From the NCBI GenBank assembly GCA_023230265.1, contig JALNXR010000131.1:1-6119 (forward strand): a stretch of DNA of 6,119 nucleotides. Reading direction: 5' to 3'. The notes beneath the pieces are model-generated. The model was not told the origin of the DNA. It did not search any database and was given only the letters and a program-made list of their open reading frames with translations. Position numbers and translations under genes: made by a program. Origin of the DNA: Bacteroidales bacterium (GTDB lineage: Bacteria > Bacteroidota > Bacteroidia > Bacteroidales > UBA932). Shown one piece after another: positions 1-6,119 of this stretch (its first letter is position 1; every line of letters starts with the position of its first letter).

Positions 1-408
1 TTTATTTGATGCTCCTGTAATTGTTGTGTCTTGGTGCAGTGGAAAATGCCAAGGAATGAACAACAACCAAAGGTCTACAAATTCATATCCGTAGCGCTTA
101 ATATCTCGTCCCCTCAAAATCGGTCGAATTATCTCGACAGATTTTGGGTCTTCTTCAATCAGTTTATTTCTTTTGTTTCCGTCTATGATAAAGGCTTCGT
201 TATAACCCGTTAGAATTCCACGATAAATGTTAATATTCCAATCTTTGAGAGGAGTGCCAACAGCTTCTATTTTCCTTTTTATGCTTTGTTCAATCGGGCT
301 AAGTATTGTCCAGCTTTCTTTACCCGAGAAATTACATTCTGTCCCTGTTTGTCTAACAAAAACGCTGAATTTGATGTCACAAAAAATATATAGTTTTTCC
401 CTATACAA
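1..408 (-). pseudogene. 5'-truncated type IIG restriction-modification methylase, target-recognition domain fragment
   Basis: The minus strand is open for 136 codons, from an in-frame TAA at 409-411 to the left edge of the window. The translation carries hallmarks of the TaqI-like specificity domain found C-terminal to the methylase in Eco57I-type type IIG and PglX-like enzymes: SWTILSPIEQSIKRKIEAVG, then DWNINIYRGILTGYNEAFII, DPKSVEIIRPILRGRDIKRY and WLLFIPWHFPL. This domain reads the DNA target of an adenine methylase/nuclease. The methylase core with its NPPY motif would lie upstream but is absent: codon 1 after the stop is TTG, and there is no Met and no ATG or GTG in the whole stretch. 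Family similarity seems to begin around codon 16-25, so the break lies near 340-408. No frameshift or stop is seen inside, so the fragment is well preserved. That fits a silent specificity cassette or a recently truncated gene. The C-terminal remainder lies outside the window. The family call is confident; the status as cassette or pseudogene is inferred. Confidence 0.8.
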
Positions 409-414
409 TTATGT

Positions 415-453
415 TTTAAATTAAACAGTTTTATTTAATATTAATTTAAACAG
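415..453. repeat. AT-rich inverted and direct repeats upstream of the serine recombinase
   Basis: A perfect 10-bp inverted repeat occupies 415-424 (TTTAAATTAA) and 441-450 (TTAATTTAAA), with a 16-base spacer. Overlapping it, an 11-base near-direct repeat (AAATTAAACAG at 418-428, AATTTAAACAG at 443-453, 10 of 11 identical) recurs 25 bp apart. The arrangement lies between the broken end of the restriction-modification fragment and the recombinase start. It could be a recombinase subunit-binding site, an operator for the recombinase gene or a crossover region. The very low GC content means chance similarity is possible. Confidence 0.35.
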
Positions 454-461
454 AAAAAATC

Positions 462-1085
462 ATGATTTACGGTTACATCCGGGTAAGTACTGACAAACAA
501 ACAGTAGAAAATCAGCGCTATGAACTCAGTCAATTTTGCGAGAAACAGGTGATGATAATTGACAAATGGATTGAAGAAATAATTTCCGGTTCCAAAAGCC
601 TTGAGGATAGAAAGCTGGGTAACCTCCTCAAAAAAATGAAAAAAAACGATGTTCTCATCTGCTCTGAACTTTCCCGACTTGGCAGAAACCTGCTTATGAT
701 TATGGGTATTCTAAACGAATGTATGAACAGGGATATTCAGGTATGGACAATAAAAGATAACTACCGTCTTGGTAGTGACATTAATTCCAAAGTGTTAGCT
801 TTTGCATTTGGCCTGTCAGCAGAAATCGAACGTAATCTAATTTCTCAACGGACAAAAGAAGCATTAGCCAGAAAACGTGCAGAAGGTGTTGTCCTCGGAC
901 GCCCAAAGGGTAGGAAATCTTCCCAAACAAAACTTACAGGACAAGAAAAAAAGATAAAAGAACTTTTAGACAAAAAGGTATCCTATTCTGCCATTGGTAG
1001 AATTTTAGGAGTTCACCGACTAACTGTTTCAAGTTTTGTTAAAAGAGAACGCTTAATCAACCCTTATAGAGGTTTATTAAGCTAA
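462..1085 (+). CDS. Serine recombinase, DNA invertase family (Mpi/Pin-like)
   Basis: The 207-residue protein has the usual length and layout of a small resolvase/invertase. The N-terminal catalytic domain starts with MIYGYIRVSTDKQTVENQR, giving nucleophile Ser9 and Arg7. The second active-site block, SELSRLGRN, spans residues 68-76 and supplies Arg72 and Arg75. The long dimerisation helix follows at about 113-142 (FAFGLSAEIERNLISQRTKE), then the GRPKG linker (146-150) and a C-terminal DNA-binding helix-turn-helix at about 174-196 (SYSAIGRILGVHRLTVSSF). These enzymes cut both strands at short crossover sites through a phosphoserine link and invert or excise the DNA between them. Similarity to the Bacteroidota Mpi master invertase group is recognised from the N-terminus. 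All catalytic residues are present, so it is probably active. The first ATG gives a canonical N-terminus; no clear ribosome binding site precedes it. Its partner sites are not identified; the neighbouring restriction-modification fragment is a candidate substrate. Invertase versus resolvase activity cannot be settled from sequence alone. Confidence 0.93.
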   Translation: MIYGYIRVSTDKQTVENQRYELSQFCEKQVMIIDKWIEEIISGSKSLEDRKLGNLLKKMKKNDVLICSELSRLGRNLLMIMGILNECMNRDIQVWTIKDNYRLGSDINSKVLAFAFGLSAEIERNLISQRTKEALARKRAEGVVLGRPKGRKSSQTKLTGQEKKIKELLDKKVSYSAIGRILGVHRLTVSSFVKRERLINPYRGLLS

Positions 1086-1116
1086 CTATTAACACATAAG
1101 TGGACGATTGTGTAGT

Positions 1117-2442
1117 TTAAGCATTAAAAATAACATCTTTGCTTGAGGGAAACTGGAATACCCTCAGATCAAACTGTGGCACAACGGCCATAATATGGTC
1201 AAAAATATCGGATTGAACATTCTCGTAATAGACCCAGTTTTTAACCTTTGTGAAAAAATAGAGTTCCAGGGGAATCCCCTTTTCTGTGGGTTGGAGCTGA
1301 CGCACCATAGTGGTCATCTCGTGGTTAACCTCCGGATGATTTTCAAGGTATCTCTGGACATAAGCCCTGAAAACACCGATATTTGTCTGCCGCCTTCCAT
1401 TGACAAGCACACTGTCATCGCTCTTATTCTCTTCGTTATATATCCTTATAATCTCCTCTGTATTATCAATATATTCGGTAAGGTATTTAATTTTACGGAA
1501 CCGTTCAATCATGTCAGGTGTACAAAACCGGATACTGGTCATATCTATGATTACAGATCTTTTTATCCTCCTGCCTCCCGATTCCTGCATCCCGCGCCAG
1601 TTCTGAAAAGAATCGCTTACCAGGGCGTAAGGTGGGATAGTGGTGATGGTATTATCGAAATTCCTGACTTTTACCGAGTAGAGACTTACATCAATTACAT
1701 CTCCGTCTGCGCCGTATTTTGGAACAGTTATCCAGTCACCCTGCCGGAGCATATCATTTGAGGAGAGCTGCCAACCAGCAACAAAACCGAGTATGGTATC
1801 TTTGAAAACCAGCAGTAAAATAGCCATAGATGCTCCAAGTCCGGCAAAGAGAGTGGCAAAGGAGACATCTATCAGTATGCTGATAAGGGCTATTGCCCCT
1901 ATGAAATAGGCAATTACTGCAACTATCTGAAAAATAATCTGAATCGGCTTATTGGAATAATCACCGGATTGGGTGTAGATTTTTATCATTGCTTTTGTTG
2001 CGGCGTGGATAGCCCGGATAATGGCATAAAGAATAAAGATAAGGGCTGCCTTTTCAAACAGATTAACCCAAAATTCTGACTTTAAAGCTACAGGGGCACA
2101 AAGGTAAAAGACTATCCCCGGAAAGACATGGGCCAGGTACTTAAAAACCTTCTGTTCAACCAGAATGTCATCCCAGTTATTTGTGGTCAATTTTGCCACA
2201 TGTGCCATAGTCTTATTCAGAATAAATCTTGACAGACGGTCCACAACATAGACAATCAGAAAGAGAAGAGCCATGCTGATGATCTCGTCAAGCCATCCTG
2301 CTACAACAGGAGAGACACCCCATCCTGTCAGCATTTTATAAATTCCGTCAACTATTCCGAAAAGAGCCGTAGCCCTTGTAGTAATCTCATTTTCAATCAT
2401 GGATGCAAAAATTAATTTTTTTGAAAAAAACAACATTGACAA
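1117..2442 (-). CDS. MscS-family mechanosensitive ion channel (YbdG/miniconductance-like)
   Basis: The 441-residue inner-membrane protein should open under membrane tension to release solutes during hypo-osmotic shock. Hydrophobic segments lie at about 52-74, 98-120, 128-147, 166-190 and 195-222. The last is the MscS pore helix, with the Gly/Ala-rich run FATLFAGLGASMAILLLVF followed by KDTILGFVAGWQL. The cytoplasmic beta domain follows at about 230-282, with the family signature RQGDWITVP, GDVIDVSLYSVKVRNFDNT and TTIPPYALVSDSFQNW. The alpha/beta vestibule runs to the C-terminus. Five transmembrane segments, an insert of about 70 residues after the beta domain and a length close to the roughly 415 residues of E. 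coli YbdG favour the YbdG branch over small MscS. Two starts are possible: the outer ATG at 2442 adds 14 residues (MSMLFFSKKLIFAS), while the inner ATG at 2400 begins MIENEITTR. A promoter-like motif at 2467-2474 allows both. The gene converges on the recombinase, leaving 31 bases between stop codons, and diverges from the LysR gene. Confidence 0.93.
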   Translation of the reverse strand: MSMLFFSKKLIFASMIENEITTRATALFGIVDGIYKMLTGWGVSPVVAGWLDEIISMALLFLIVYVVDRLSRFILNKTMAHVAKLTTNNWDDILVEQKVFKYLAHVFPGIVFYLCAPVALKSEFWVNLFEKAALIFILYAIIRAIHAATKAMIKIYTQSGDYSNKPIQIIFQIVAVIAYFIGAIALISILIDVSFATLFAGLGASMAILLLVFKDTILGFVAGWQLSSNDMLRQGDWITVPKYGADGDVIDVSLYSVKVRNFDNTITTIPPYALVSDSFQNWRGMQESGGRRIKRSVIIDMTSIRFCTPDMIERFRKIKYLTEYIDNTEEIIRIYNEENKSDDSVLVNGRRQTNIGVFRAYVQRYLENHPEVNHEMTTMVRQLQPTEKGIPLELYFFTKVKNWVYYENVQSDIFDHIMAVVPQFDLRVFQFPSSKDVIFNA

Positions 2443-2466
2443 ATATTAAAATTTGCCGTCGGGTAG

Positions 2467-2474
2467 CAAATATA
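2467..2474 (-). promoter_or_regulatory. Candidate Bacteroidota -7 element for the mechanosensitive channel gene
   Basis: Read on the minus strand this is TATATTTG, matching all six fixed positions of the Bacteroidota -7 consensus TAnnTTTG. It sits 25 bp upstream of the outer ATG (2442) and 67 bp upstream of the inner one (2400). The -33 TTTG element is poor: only T-rich sequence occurs at the right spacing. The call rests on one motif in AT-rich DNA, so it is tentative. The rest of the divergent intergenic region to 2678 shows no other clear element. Confidence 0.35.
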
Positions 2475-2678
2475 CTAAAAACGAAACAAAACTATAAAAC
2501 AGACCCGAATGATACACAATTATGTTTTGTCAAAATCCGGAAGATAAGAGATGTCTATTGTGCAGTTCAGCAAAAAAAGCTATCTTCAAACTATATATCC
2601 GGCAATTTTTTATGCTGCTCCAAGCCAACAGCTGAGACAGTAATAAAACAATTAAAAATTAAAAAGCAGGTCTGTATT

Positions 2679-3566
2679 ATGGATTATAGAGATAAAGTAT
2701 TTTTAGCTGTGGCAGAAAATCTTAGTTTTTCCAAGGCATCCGAAGAGTTATTTATTAGTCAGCCTGCTGTTACCAAGCATATTAAAGAGTTAGAAAGCAA
2801 ATTGAACAGCACTCTTTTTGAAAGGAAGGGCAACAGAGTTTATTTGACAGAAGCGGGAAAACTGACCTGCAATTATTTGAAAAAGATCAGACAACAATAT
2901 GAGGAGCTCGAATTTGAGCTTGGACGGATGAGTGATACTTTTAAGGGAACACTCAGGATCGGAGCAAGTTCAACCATATCACAGTATCTTATTCCAAAGG
3001 TTATTGCGGCATTCCACAGACGCTATCCCAAAATTGAATTGTTCCTTTTTAACGGTAACTCCTTTGAAATGGAGCAAAATTTATTGGAGAATAAAATTGA
3101 AATCGCATTGGTTGAAAACGATTCTTCCCAATCAAATATAAAATATATTGAATTCCTTGACGATGAGATAGTTCTGGTCACCGGTAGCCAAAGCGCTTAT
3201 GCCAAACTAAAATCAATTTCTTTGATCGATTTTGAGCAAATACCGGTAGTTCTTCGTGAAAAAGGTTCCGGAACGCTGGAAGTGATTCATAAGCAACTCA
3301 TTAAATACGGAACAAATTTAGACAAGTTGAATATTCTTATTCATTTGGGCAGTACAGAGGCAATTAAAAATTTTCTGTGCGATTTTGATGGAGTTGCCCT
3401 TGTGTCCGAAAAGTCTATTGAAAAGGAGCTGCTATTAAAGCAGATAAAAAAAATCAATATAAAGGGAATTAACTTCAACCGTAAATTTAGAATCGCTTTT
3501 CGTCAGGGAGAACAGGCGTTATCTTCTAAGCTTTTTGCTGAATTCCTCTCTAATTATAACTTTTAG
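2679..3566 (+). CDS. LysR-type transcriptional regulator (YeiE-like by context)
   Basis: The 295-residue protein has the standard length of LysR regulators. The winged helix-turn-helix fills residues 1-60 (MDYRDKVFLAVAENLSFSKA, then LFISQPAVTKHIKELE). A linker helix follows to about 88 (YEELEFELGRMSDTFKG). The periplasmic-binding-protein-like effector domain runs from TLRIGASSTISQYLIPKVI (about 90-108) to the end. The ATG at 2679 is chosen because LysR proteins begin only a few residues before this helix and an AGCAGG sequence lies 8 bases upstream. The same frame is open back to 2403, but that part runs into the divergent channel gene, has low-complexity composition and matches no LysR N-terminus. 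The gene precedes a YeiH-family transporter on the same strand, the same partnership as yeiE-yeiH in enterobacteria, where YeiE senses sulfite. The effector here is unknown. As is usual for the family, it may regulate its own promoter and that of the neighbouring transporter. Confidence 0.92.
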   Translation: MDYRDKVFLAVAENLSFSKASEELFISQPAVTKHIKELESKLNSTLFERKGNRVYLTEAGKLTCNYLKKIRQQYEELEFELGRMSDTFKGTLRIGASSTISQYLIPKVIAAFHRRYPKIELFLFNGNSFEMEQNLLENKIEIALVENDSSQSNIKYIEFLDDEIVLVTGSQSAYAKLKSISLIDFEQIPVVLREKGSGTLEVIHKQLIKYGTNLDKLNILIHLGSTEAIKNFLCDFDGVALVSEKSIEKELLLKQIKKINIKGINFNRKFRIAFRQGEQALSSKLFAEFLSNYNF

Positions 3567-3613
3567 TTATCGATCATAAAAAAATAATATTTTATTTAGT
3601 TATAGATTAGATA

Positions 3614-3621
3614 TATTTTTG
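3614..3621 (+). promoter_or_regulatory. Candidate Bacteroidota promoter for the YeiH-family gene
   Basis: TATTTTTG matches the six fixed bases of the -7 consensus TAnnTTTG. A TTTA at 3591-3594 lies 19 bases upstream and fits the -33 TTTG element at three of four positions. The predicted transcript would start about 17 bases before the ATG at 3645. The motif lies in the 78-bp gap after the LysR stop codon, where short AT-rich dyads (for example TTAT and ATAA arms around 3567-3579) could hold a LysR T-N11-A box. It suggests that the transporter is not only read through from the regulator gene. Confidence 0.4.
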
Positions 3622-3644
3622 TCCAGAATTTCAATGGATAAAAT

Positions 3645-4571
3645 ATGAATCTGAATCAAAAACAAATAAGCTTTATTTATGGGGCAGCCATTCTTTTATG
3701 CTTTTTCCCGTTCATTTCCCCTGCAATAGCATTGGGGGCAGGTTTGATATTATCATTACTTGGGTTGAAATATACCAAGATTGCAAAATACACTTCGCTC
3801 TCTTTGAAATCTTCAATTGTTTTAATGGGTTTTGGCATGAATCTTACCCAGGTAGTAAGCGCATCAAAAGCCGGACTTATTGACACTGCAATATCGGTGA
3901 CACTTGTTATGAGTGTTGGATTTCTATTGACAAAACTTCTGCGTATTGACACTAAAACAGGTACTTTGATTTCGGCAGGCACAGCAATATGCGGAGGCAG
4001 TGCTATTGCAGCTATTTCCTCTGTTATAAATCCAAAACATTCTCAAATTTCTTTCTCTTTGGTAGTGGTTTTTGTCCTGAATGCCATCGCTCTTGTTATT
4101 TTTCCGGCGATAGGACACTATTTTAATCTTAGCCAGGAAGCATTTGGCACATGGGCTGCCATTGCAATTCACGACACCAGTTCTGTGGTTGGTGCGGGTT
4201 CTGTGTACGGACAAGAGGCTCTTGAAATTGCTACAACAATTAAATTGGTCCGTACTTTATGGATTATTCCGTTATCAATAGTTATTGCATTGGTTTATAA
4301 GGATAAGTCAAGCGGTAAGATTGCGATTCCCTGGTTTATCGGATTGTTTATAATGAGCATTGTCATAGCATATCTTTTCCCCGGCGGACAAGCTATATTC
4401 GGACAACTTAGCTGGCTGGGCAAAAAAGGGATGGTTATTTCTATTTTCCTTATTGGGTCCAATATATCCCTGGCAGAAGCCAAAAATGCAGGTTTTAAAA
4501 GCTTTCTTTTAGGAGTTCTGCTTTGGTTGTTTATCGGGGTTACCTCTTTCTTATCGATTTCAATGGCCTGA
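3645..4571 (+). CDS. yeiH: YeiH/UPF0324-family putative sulfate exporter
   Basis: The 308-residue polytopic membrane protein has about ten hydrophobic segments and almost no soluble loops. Conserved blocks of the family (Pfam Cons_hypoth698) are visible: SSIVLMGFGMNL at 56-67, GTAICGGSAIAAISSVI at 112-128, AAIAIHDTSSVVGAGSVYG at 171-189, KLVRTLWIIPLS at 200-211 and the C-terminal KKGMVISIFLIGSNIS at 260-275. It is shorter than E. coli YeiH (about 350), mainly at the N-terminus and in loops, but the core looks complete. The family is annotated as putative sulfate exporters and is often encoded beside LysR genes; direct transport evidence is thin, so the substrate (sulfate, sulfite or another oxyanion) is inferred. 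The ATG at 3645 gives a short polar N-terminus before the first membrane helix. The upstream LysR regulator probably controls it. The acr3 gene converges on it after 79 bp; no convincing terminator hairpin was seen between them. Confidence 0.9.
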   Translation: MNLNQKQISFIYGAAILLCFFPFISPAIALGAGLILSLLGLKYTKIAKYTSLSLKSSIVLMGFGMNLTQVVSASKAGLIDTAISVTLVMSVGFLLTKLLRIDTKTGTLISAGTAICGGSAIAAISSVINPKHSQISFSLVVVFVLNAIALVIFPAIGHYFNLSQEAFGTWAAIAIHDTSSVVGAGSVYGQEALEIATTIKLVRTLWIIPLSIVIALVYKDKSSGKIAIPWFIGLFIMSIVIAYLFPGGQAIFGQLSWLGKKGMVISIFLIGSNISLAEAKNAGFKSFLLGVLLWLFIGVTSFLSISMA

Positions 4572-4650
4572 TCTTACATTTCCGGATGTCTGACAAGCGA
4601 AAGAATTATACCCTCCGGATGACCAACATCCTATGAAGCGCGGCCGGGGA

Positions 4651-5688
4651 TTAATACCTTTTCTTAAACCAGAATGCTACATTTACAAGAGCTATCATCA
4701 CCGGCACCTCAACAAGGGGGCCGACCACAGCAGCAAAGGCCTCTCCGGAGTTAATTCCAAACAATGCAACGGCAACGGCAATAGCCAATTCAAAATTATT
4801 GCTGGCGGCGGTGAATGAGAGAGTTACTGCCTGCTGGTAAGTTGCTCCGCTCTTTTTGCTTAAGAAAAATGAGGCTACAAACATTACCAGAAAATATATT
4901 ACCAGAGGGATAGCTATCCTTACCACATCAAGTGGAATTTTTACAATGTATTCTCCTTTCAAAGAGAACATCACGATTATAGTGAAAAGCAGAGCAACAA
5001 GAGTGAGCGGACTGATCCTGGGGATAAATTTTGTCTGGTACCACTCTTTACTTTTAATCTTCAGTAGAATAAACCGGGTCAGGAATCCTGCGATCATCGG
5101 AATACCAAGGTAAATAAAAACACTCTTGGCTATGGTCCCTATGGTTATCTGAGAAACGGTCTCATTCACCGGAAGCCCGAACCAGCCTGGTAGCACTGCT
5201 ATGAAAACATAGGCGTAAACGGAGAAAAGAAGAACCTGAAAAAGAGAGTTAAAGGCAACCAGACCTGCAGCATACTGAGTGTCTCCTTTTGCCAGGTCAT
5301 TCCACACGATTACCATTGCAATGCATCTTGCCAGACCTATAAGGATCACTCCGTACATATAATCAATATTGAACTGAAGAAAGATTATTGCAAGCAAGAA
5401 CATCAGTACAGGCCCTATCACCCAGTTTTGCACCAGCGAGAGCCCAAGTATTTTTGTGTTTTTGAACACATCCCCAAGCTCTTCATATTTTACTTTGGCC
5501 AGAGGGGGATACATCATGACAATCAGACCTATTGCGAGAGGAATGTTGGTTGTGCCACTAGAGAGACTATCCCAGAAACCGGCAACAGACGGATAAATCC
5601 ACCCTATCAACACTCCGGCAAACATAGCCAGAAAAATCCAGAGAGTGAGATATCTGTCCAGGAATTTCAATCTTGTTTTTGATGGCAT
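4651..5688 (-). CDS. acr3: ACR3-family arsenite efflux permease
   Basis: The 345-residue inner-membrane protein exports arsenite, driven by the proton gradient, and has the normal Acr3 length. It begins [20 protein letters not shown], the typical first helix, and shows about ten membrane segments. Two residues essential in characterised Acr3 proteins are present: the arsenite-thiolate cysteine of helix 4 (Cys122 in [20 protein letters not shown]) and the helix-9 glutamate (Glu300 in [20 protein letters not shown]). Other signatures are [19 protein letters not shown] (48-66) and [19 protein letters not shown] (322-340). It is unrelated in sequence to E. coli ArsB, although annotation pipelines often use that symbol. 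It follows arsM on the same strand after 70 bp, so the two are probably cotranscribed, possibly with an extra promoter or operator in the gap. No ArsR repressor lies in the window; one would be expected further upstream, beyond the right edge. Confidence 0.97.
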   Translation of the reverse strand: MPSKTRLKFLDRYLTLWIFLAMFAGVLIGWIYPSVAGFWDSLSSGTTNIPLAIGLIVMMYPPLAKVKYEELGDVFKNTKILGLSLVQNWVIGPVLMFLLAIIFLQFNIDYMYGVILIGLARCIAMVIVWNDLAKGDTQYAAGLVAFNSLFQVLLFSVYAYVFIAVLPGWFGLPVNETVSQITIGTIAKSVFIYLGIPMIAGFLTRFILLKIKSKEWYQTKFIPRISPLTLVALLFTIIVMFSLKGEYIVKIPLDVVRIAIPLVIYFLVMFVASFFLSKKSGATYQQAVTLSFTAASNNFELAIAVAVALFGINSGEAFAAVVGPLVEVPVMIALVNVAFWFKKRY

Positions 5689-5725
5689 TTTATTCTGTTT
5701 TTAATAGTTAACTTCTGTATTTAAC

Positions 5726-5746
5726 ATTAATCGATTAATATTAATC
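5726..5746. repeat. Two overlapping perfect palindromes between arsM and acr3
   Basis: ATTAATCGATTAAT at 5726-5739 and GATTAATATTAATC at 5733-5746 are each perfect 14-bp palindromes, sharing seven bases and built from three ATTAAT units. They begin 38 bp upstream of the acr3 start codon. Symmetry of this size suits a dimeric regulator such as ArsR, but no known operator consensus was matched. They lack the GC stem and U-tract of an intrinsic terminator. The base composition is nearly all A/T, so chance cannot be excluded. Confidence 0.4.
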
Positions 5747-5758
5747 AGGGCAAACCCT

Positions 5759-6119
5759 TCAGCTCTTGCTGCCTGATACTGTTATGCTCAAAACTTTAGA
5801 GCCACTCTCTTCCAGCAGGTCTCCGGCAATTTCAATCTCACCCTCTTTGTGCACTGTAACCTTTTCGAAGCCCTGTGCAGCAATTATTCTGATATATTCA
5901 TCCCTTTCGATTGCTCCGGAAACACATCCTACATACATCTCAACATCTTTACGAATCTTTTCCGGCAACTTTCCCTTTGTGACTACGTCAGAAATGCAAA
6001 AATGACCTCCCGGTTTTAAAACTCTCATAATTTGAGCAAATGCCTTTTTCTTATCCGGAACGAGATTAAGGACACAGTTGGATACCACTACATCAAAAGT
6101 GTTATCCGGCAGAGGCATC
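5759..6119 (-). CDS. arsM: Arsenite S-adenosylmethionine methyltransferase, C-terminal part
   Basis: The 3' part of the gene (119 complete codons) is present; the 5' part, including the SAM-binding glycine motif, lies beyond the right edge. The methionine at 6116-6118 is internal, because family members have the LPLPDNTFDVV-type strand well inside the protein. ArsM methylates As(III) in the cytosol using SAM, giving mono-, di- and trimethyl arsenicals that leave the cell or volatilise. The sequence shows methyltransferase motifs (DVVVSNCVLNL, IMRVLKPGGHFCISDVV) and two arsenic-binding cysteines, in SNCVLNL and in YVGCVSGAI. They lie 50 residues apart, the same spacing as Cys174 and Cys224 of the Cyanidioschyzon enzyme. 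The third conserved cysteine would be outside the window. The end of the protein (ITVSGSKS) is the expected short bacterial form. It lies directly upstream of acr3 in the same operon, pairing methylation with efflux. Confidence 0.93.
   Translation of the reverse strand, partial: MPLPDNTFDVVVSNCVLNLVPDKKKAFAQIMRVLKPGGHFCISDVVTKGKLPEKIRKDVEMYVGCVSGAIERDEYIRIIAAQGFEKVTVHKEGEIEIAGDLLEESGSKVLSITVSGSKS

Noticed and set aside
370..398. TTTG at 370-373 with TAGTTTTT at 391-398 as a promoter for the recombinase.
   Set aside because: The -7 match is incomplete (lacks the final G) and the 17-base spacing is shorter than usual; not strong enough to annotate.
31..424. Two short plus-strand open frames (31-213 and 227-424).
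   Set aside because: Both are shadows of the minus-strand restriction-modification fragment, which has clear family motifs in its own frame.
1081..1122. Imperfect inverted repeat between the convergent recombinase and channel genes (ACACA at 1092-1096 with TGTGT at 1109-1113), considered as a bidirectional terminator.
   Set aside because: The clean stem is only 5 bp with a 12-base loop, has little GC and lacks a U-tract.
1195..1761. Plus-strand open frame of 188 codons.
   Set aside because: It lies wholly antisense to the strongly supported MscS-family gene and its translation shows no recognisable domain.
2403..2678. In-frame open extension of 92 codons upstream of the LysR start.
   Set aside because: It overlaps the divergent channel gene's 5' end, has no LysR-like N-terminal sequence, and the helix-turn-helix begins right after the ATG at 2679, as in normal-length family members.
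4572..4650. Repeated TCCGGATG (4581-4588 and 4614-4621) between yeiH and acr3, considered as a terminator or repeat element.
   Set aside because: An 8-bp direct repeat; the possible stem is only 6 bp with a loop of about 27 bases and no T-run, so chance is the simplest explanation.
5766..6005. Plus-strand open frame antisense to arsM.
   Set aside because: A shadow of the methyltransferase reading frame, with no domain and no independent support.

Overview
This window looks like a chromosomal stretch from a member of the Bacteroidota, probably Bacteroidales-like. Three things suggest this: a short Mpi/Pin-type serine invertase of the kind common there, matches to the Bacteroidota -7 promoter element TAnnTTTG upstream of two genes, and AT-rich leaders with little Shine-Dalgarno signal. 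The assignment is inference; no rRNA or other marker gene is present.

Left part (1-1085): an accessory or defence-related patch. The minus strand of 1-408 encodes a piece of the TaqI/Eco57I-like target-recognition domain of a type IIG (or BREX PglX-like) restriction-modification methylase. It has no start codon of its own, contains no methionine, and ends at an in-frame stop where the upstream half of the gene should be. It lies back to back with a full-length serine recombinase of the DNA-invertase family (462-1085). A start-less specificity fragment beside an invertase suggests a silent cassette of a phase-variable restriction-modification locus. A simple decayed gene is the main alternative. 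The gap between them (409-461) holds AT-rich inverted and direct repeats.

Centre (1117-4571): a YbdG-like MscS-family mechanosensitive channel on the minus strand converges on the recombinase and diverges from a LysR-type regulator. The regulator is followed on the same strand by a YeiH-family (UPF0324) membrane protein, a putative sulfate/sulfite exporter. This regulator-transporter pair recalls yeiE-yeiH of enterobacteria.

Right part (4651-6119): the end of an arsenic resistance operon on the minus strand. It holds arsM (arsenite S-adenosylmethionine methyltransferase, 5' end outside the window) followed by acr3 (arsenite efflux permease), with 70 bp of AT-rich, palindrome-containing DNA between them. 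The operon converges on yeiH. Efflux and methylation are complementary ways of clearing As(III).

No tRNA, rRNA, CRISPR array or recognisable insertion sequence was seen. Every stretch without a gene is shorter than 300 bases.
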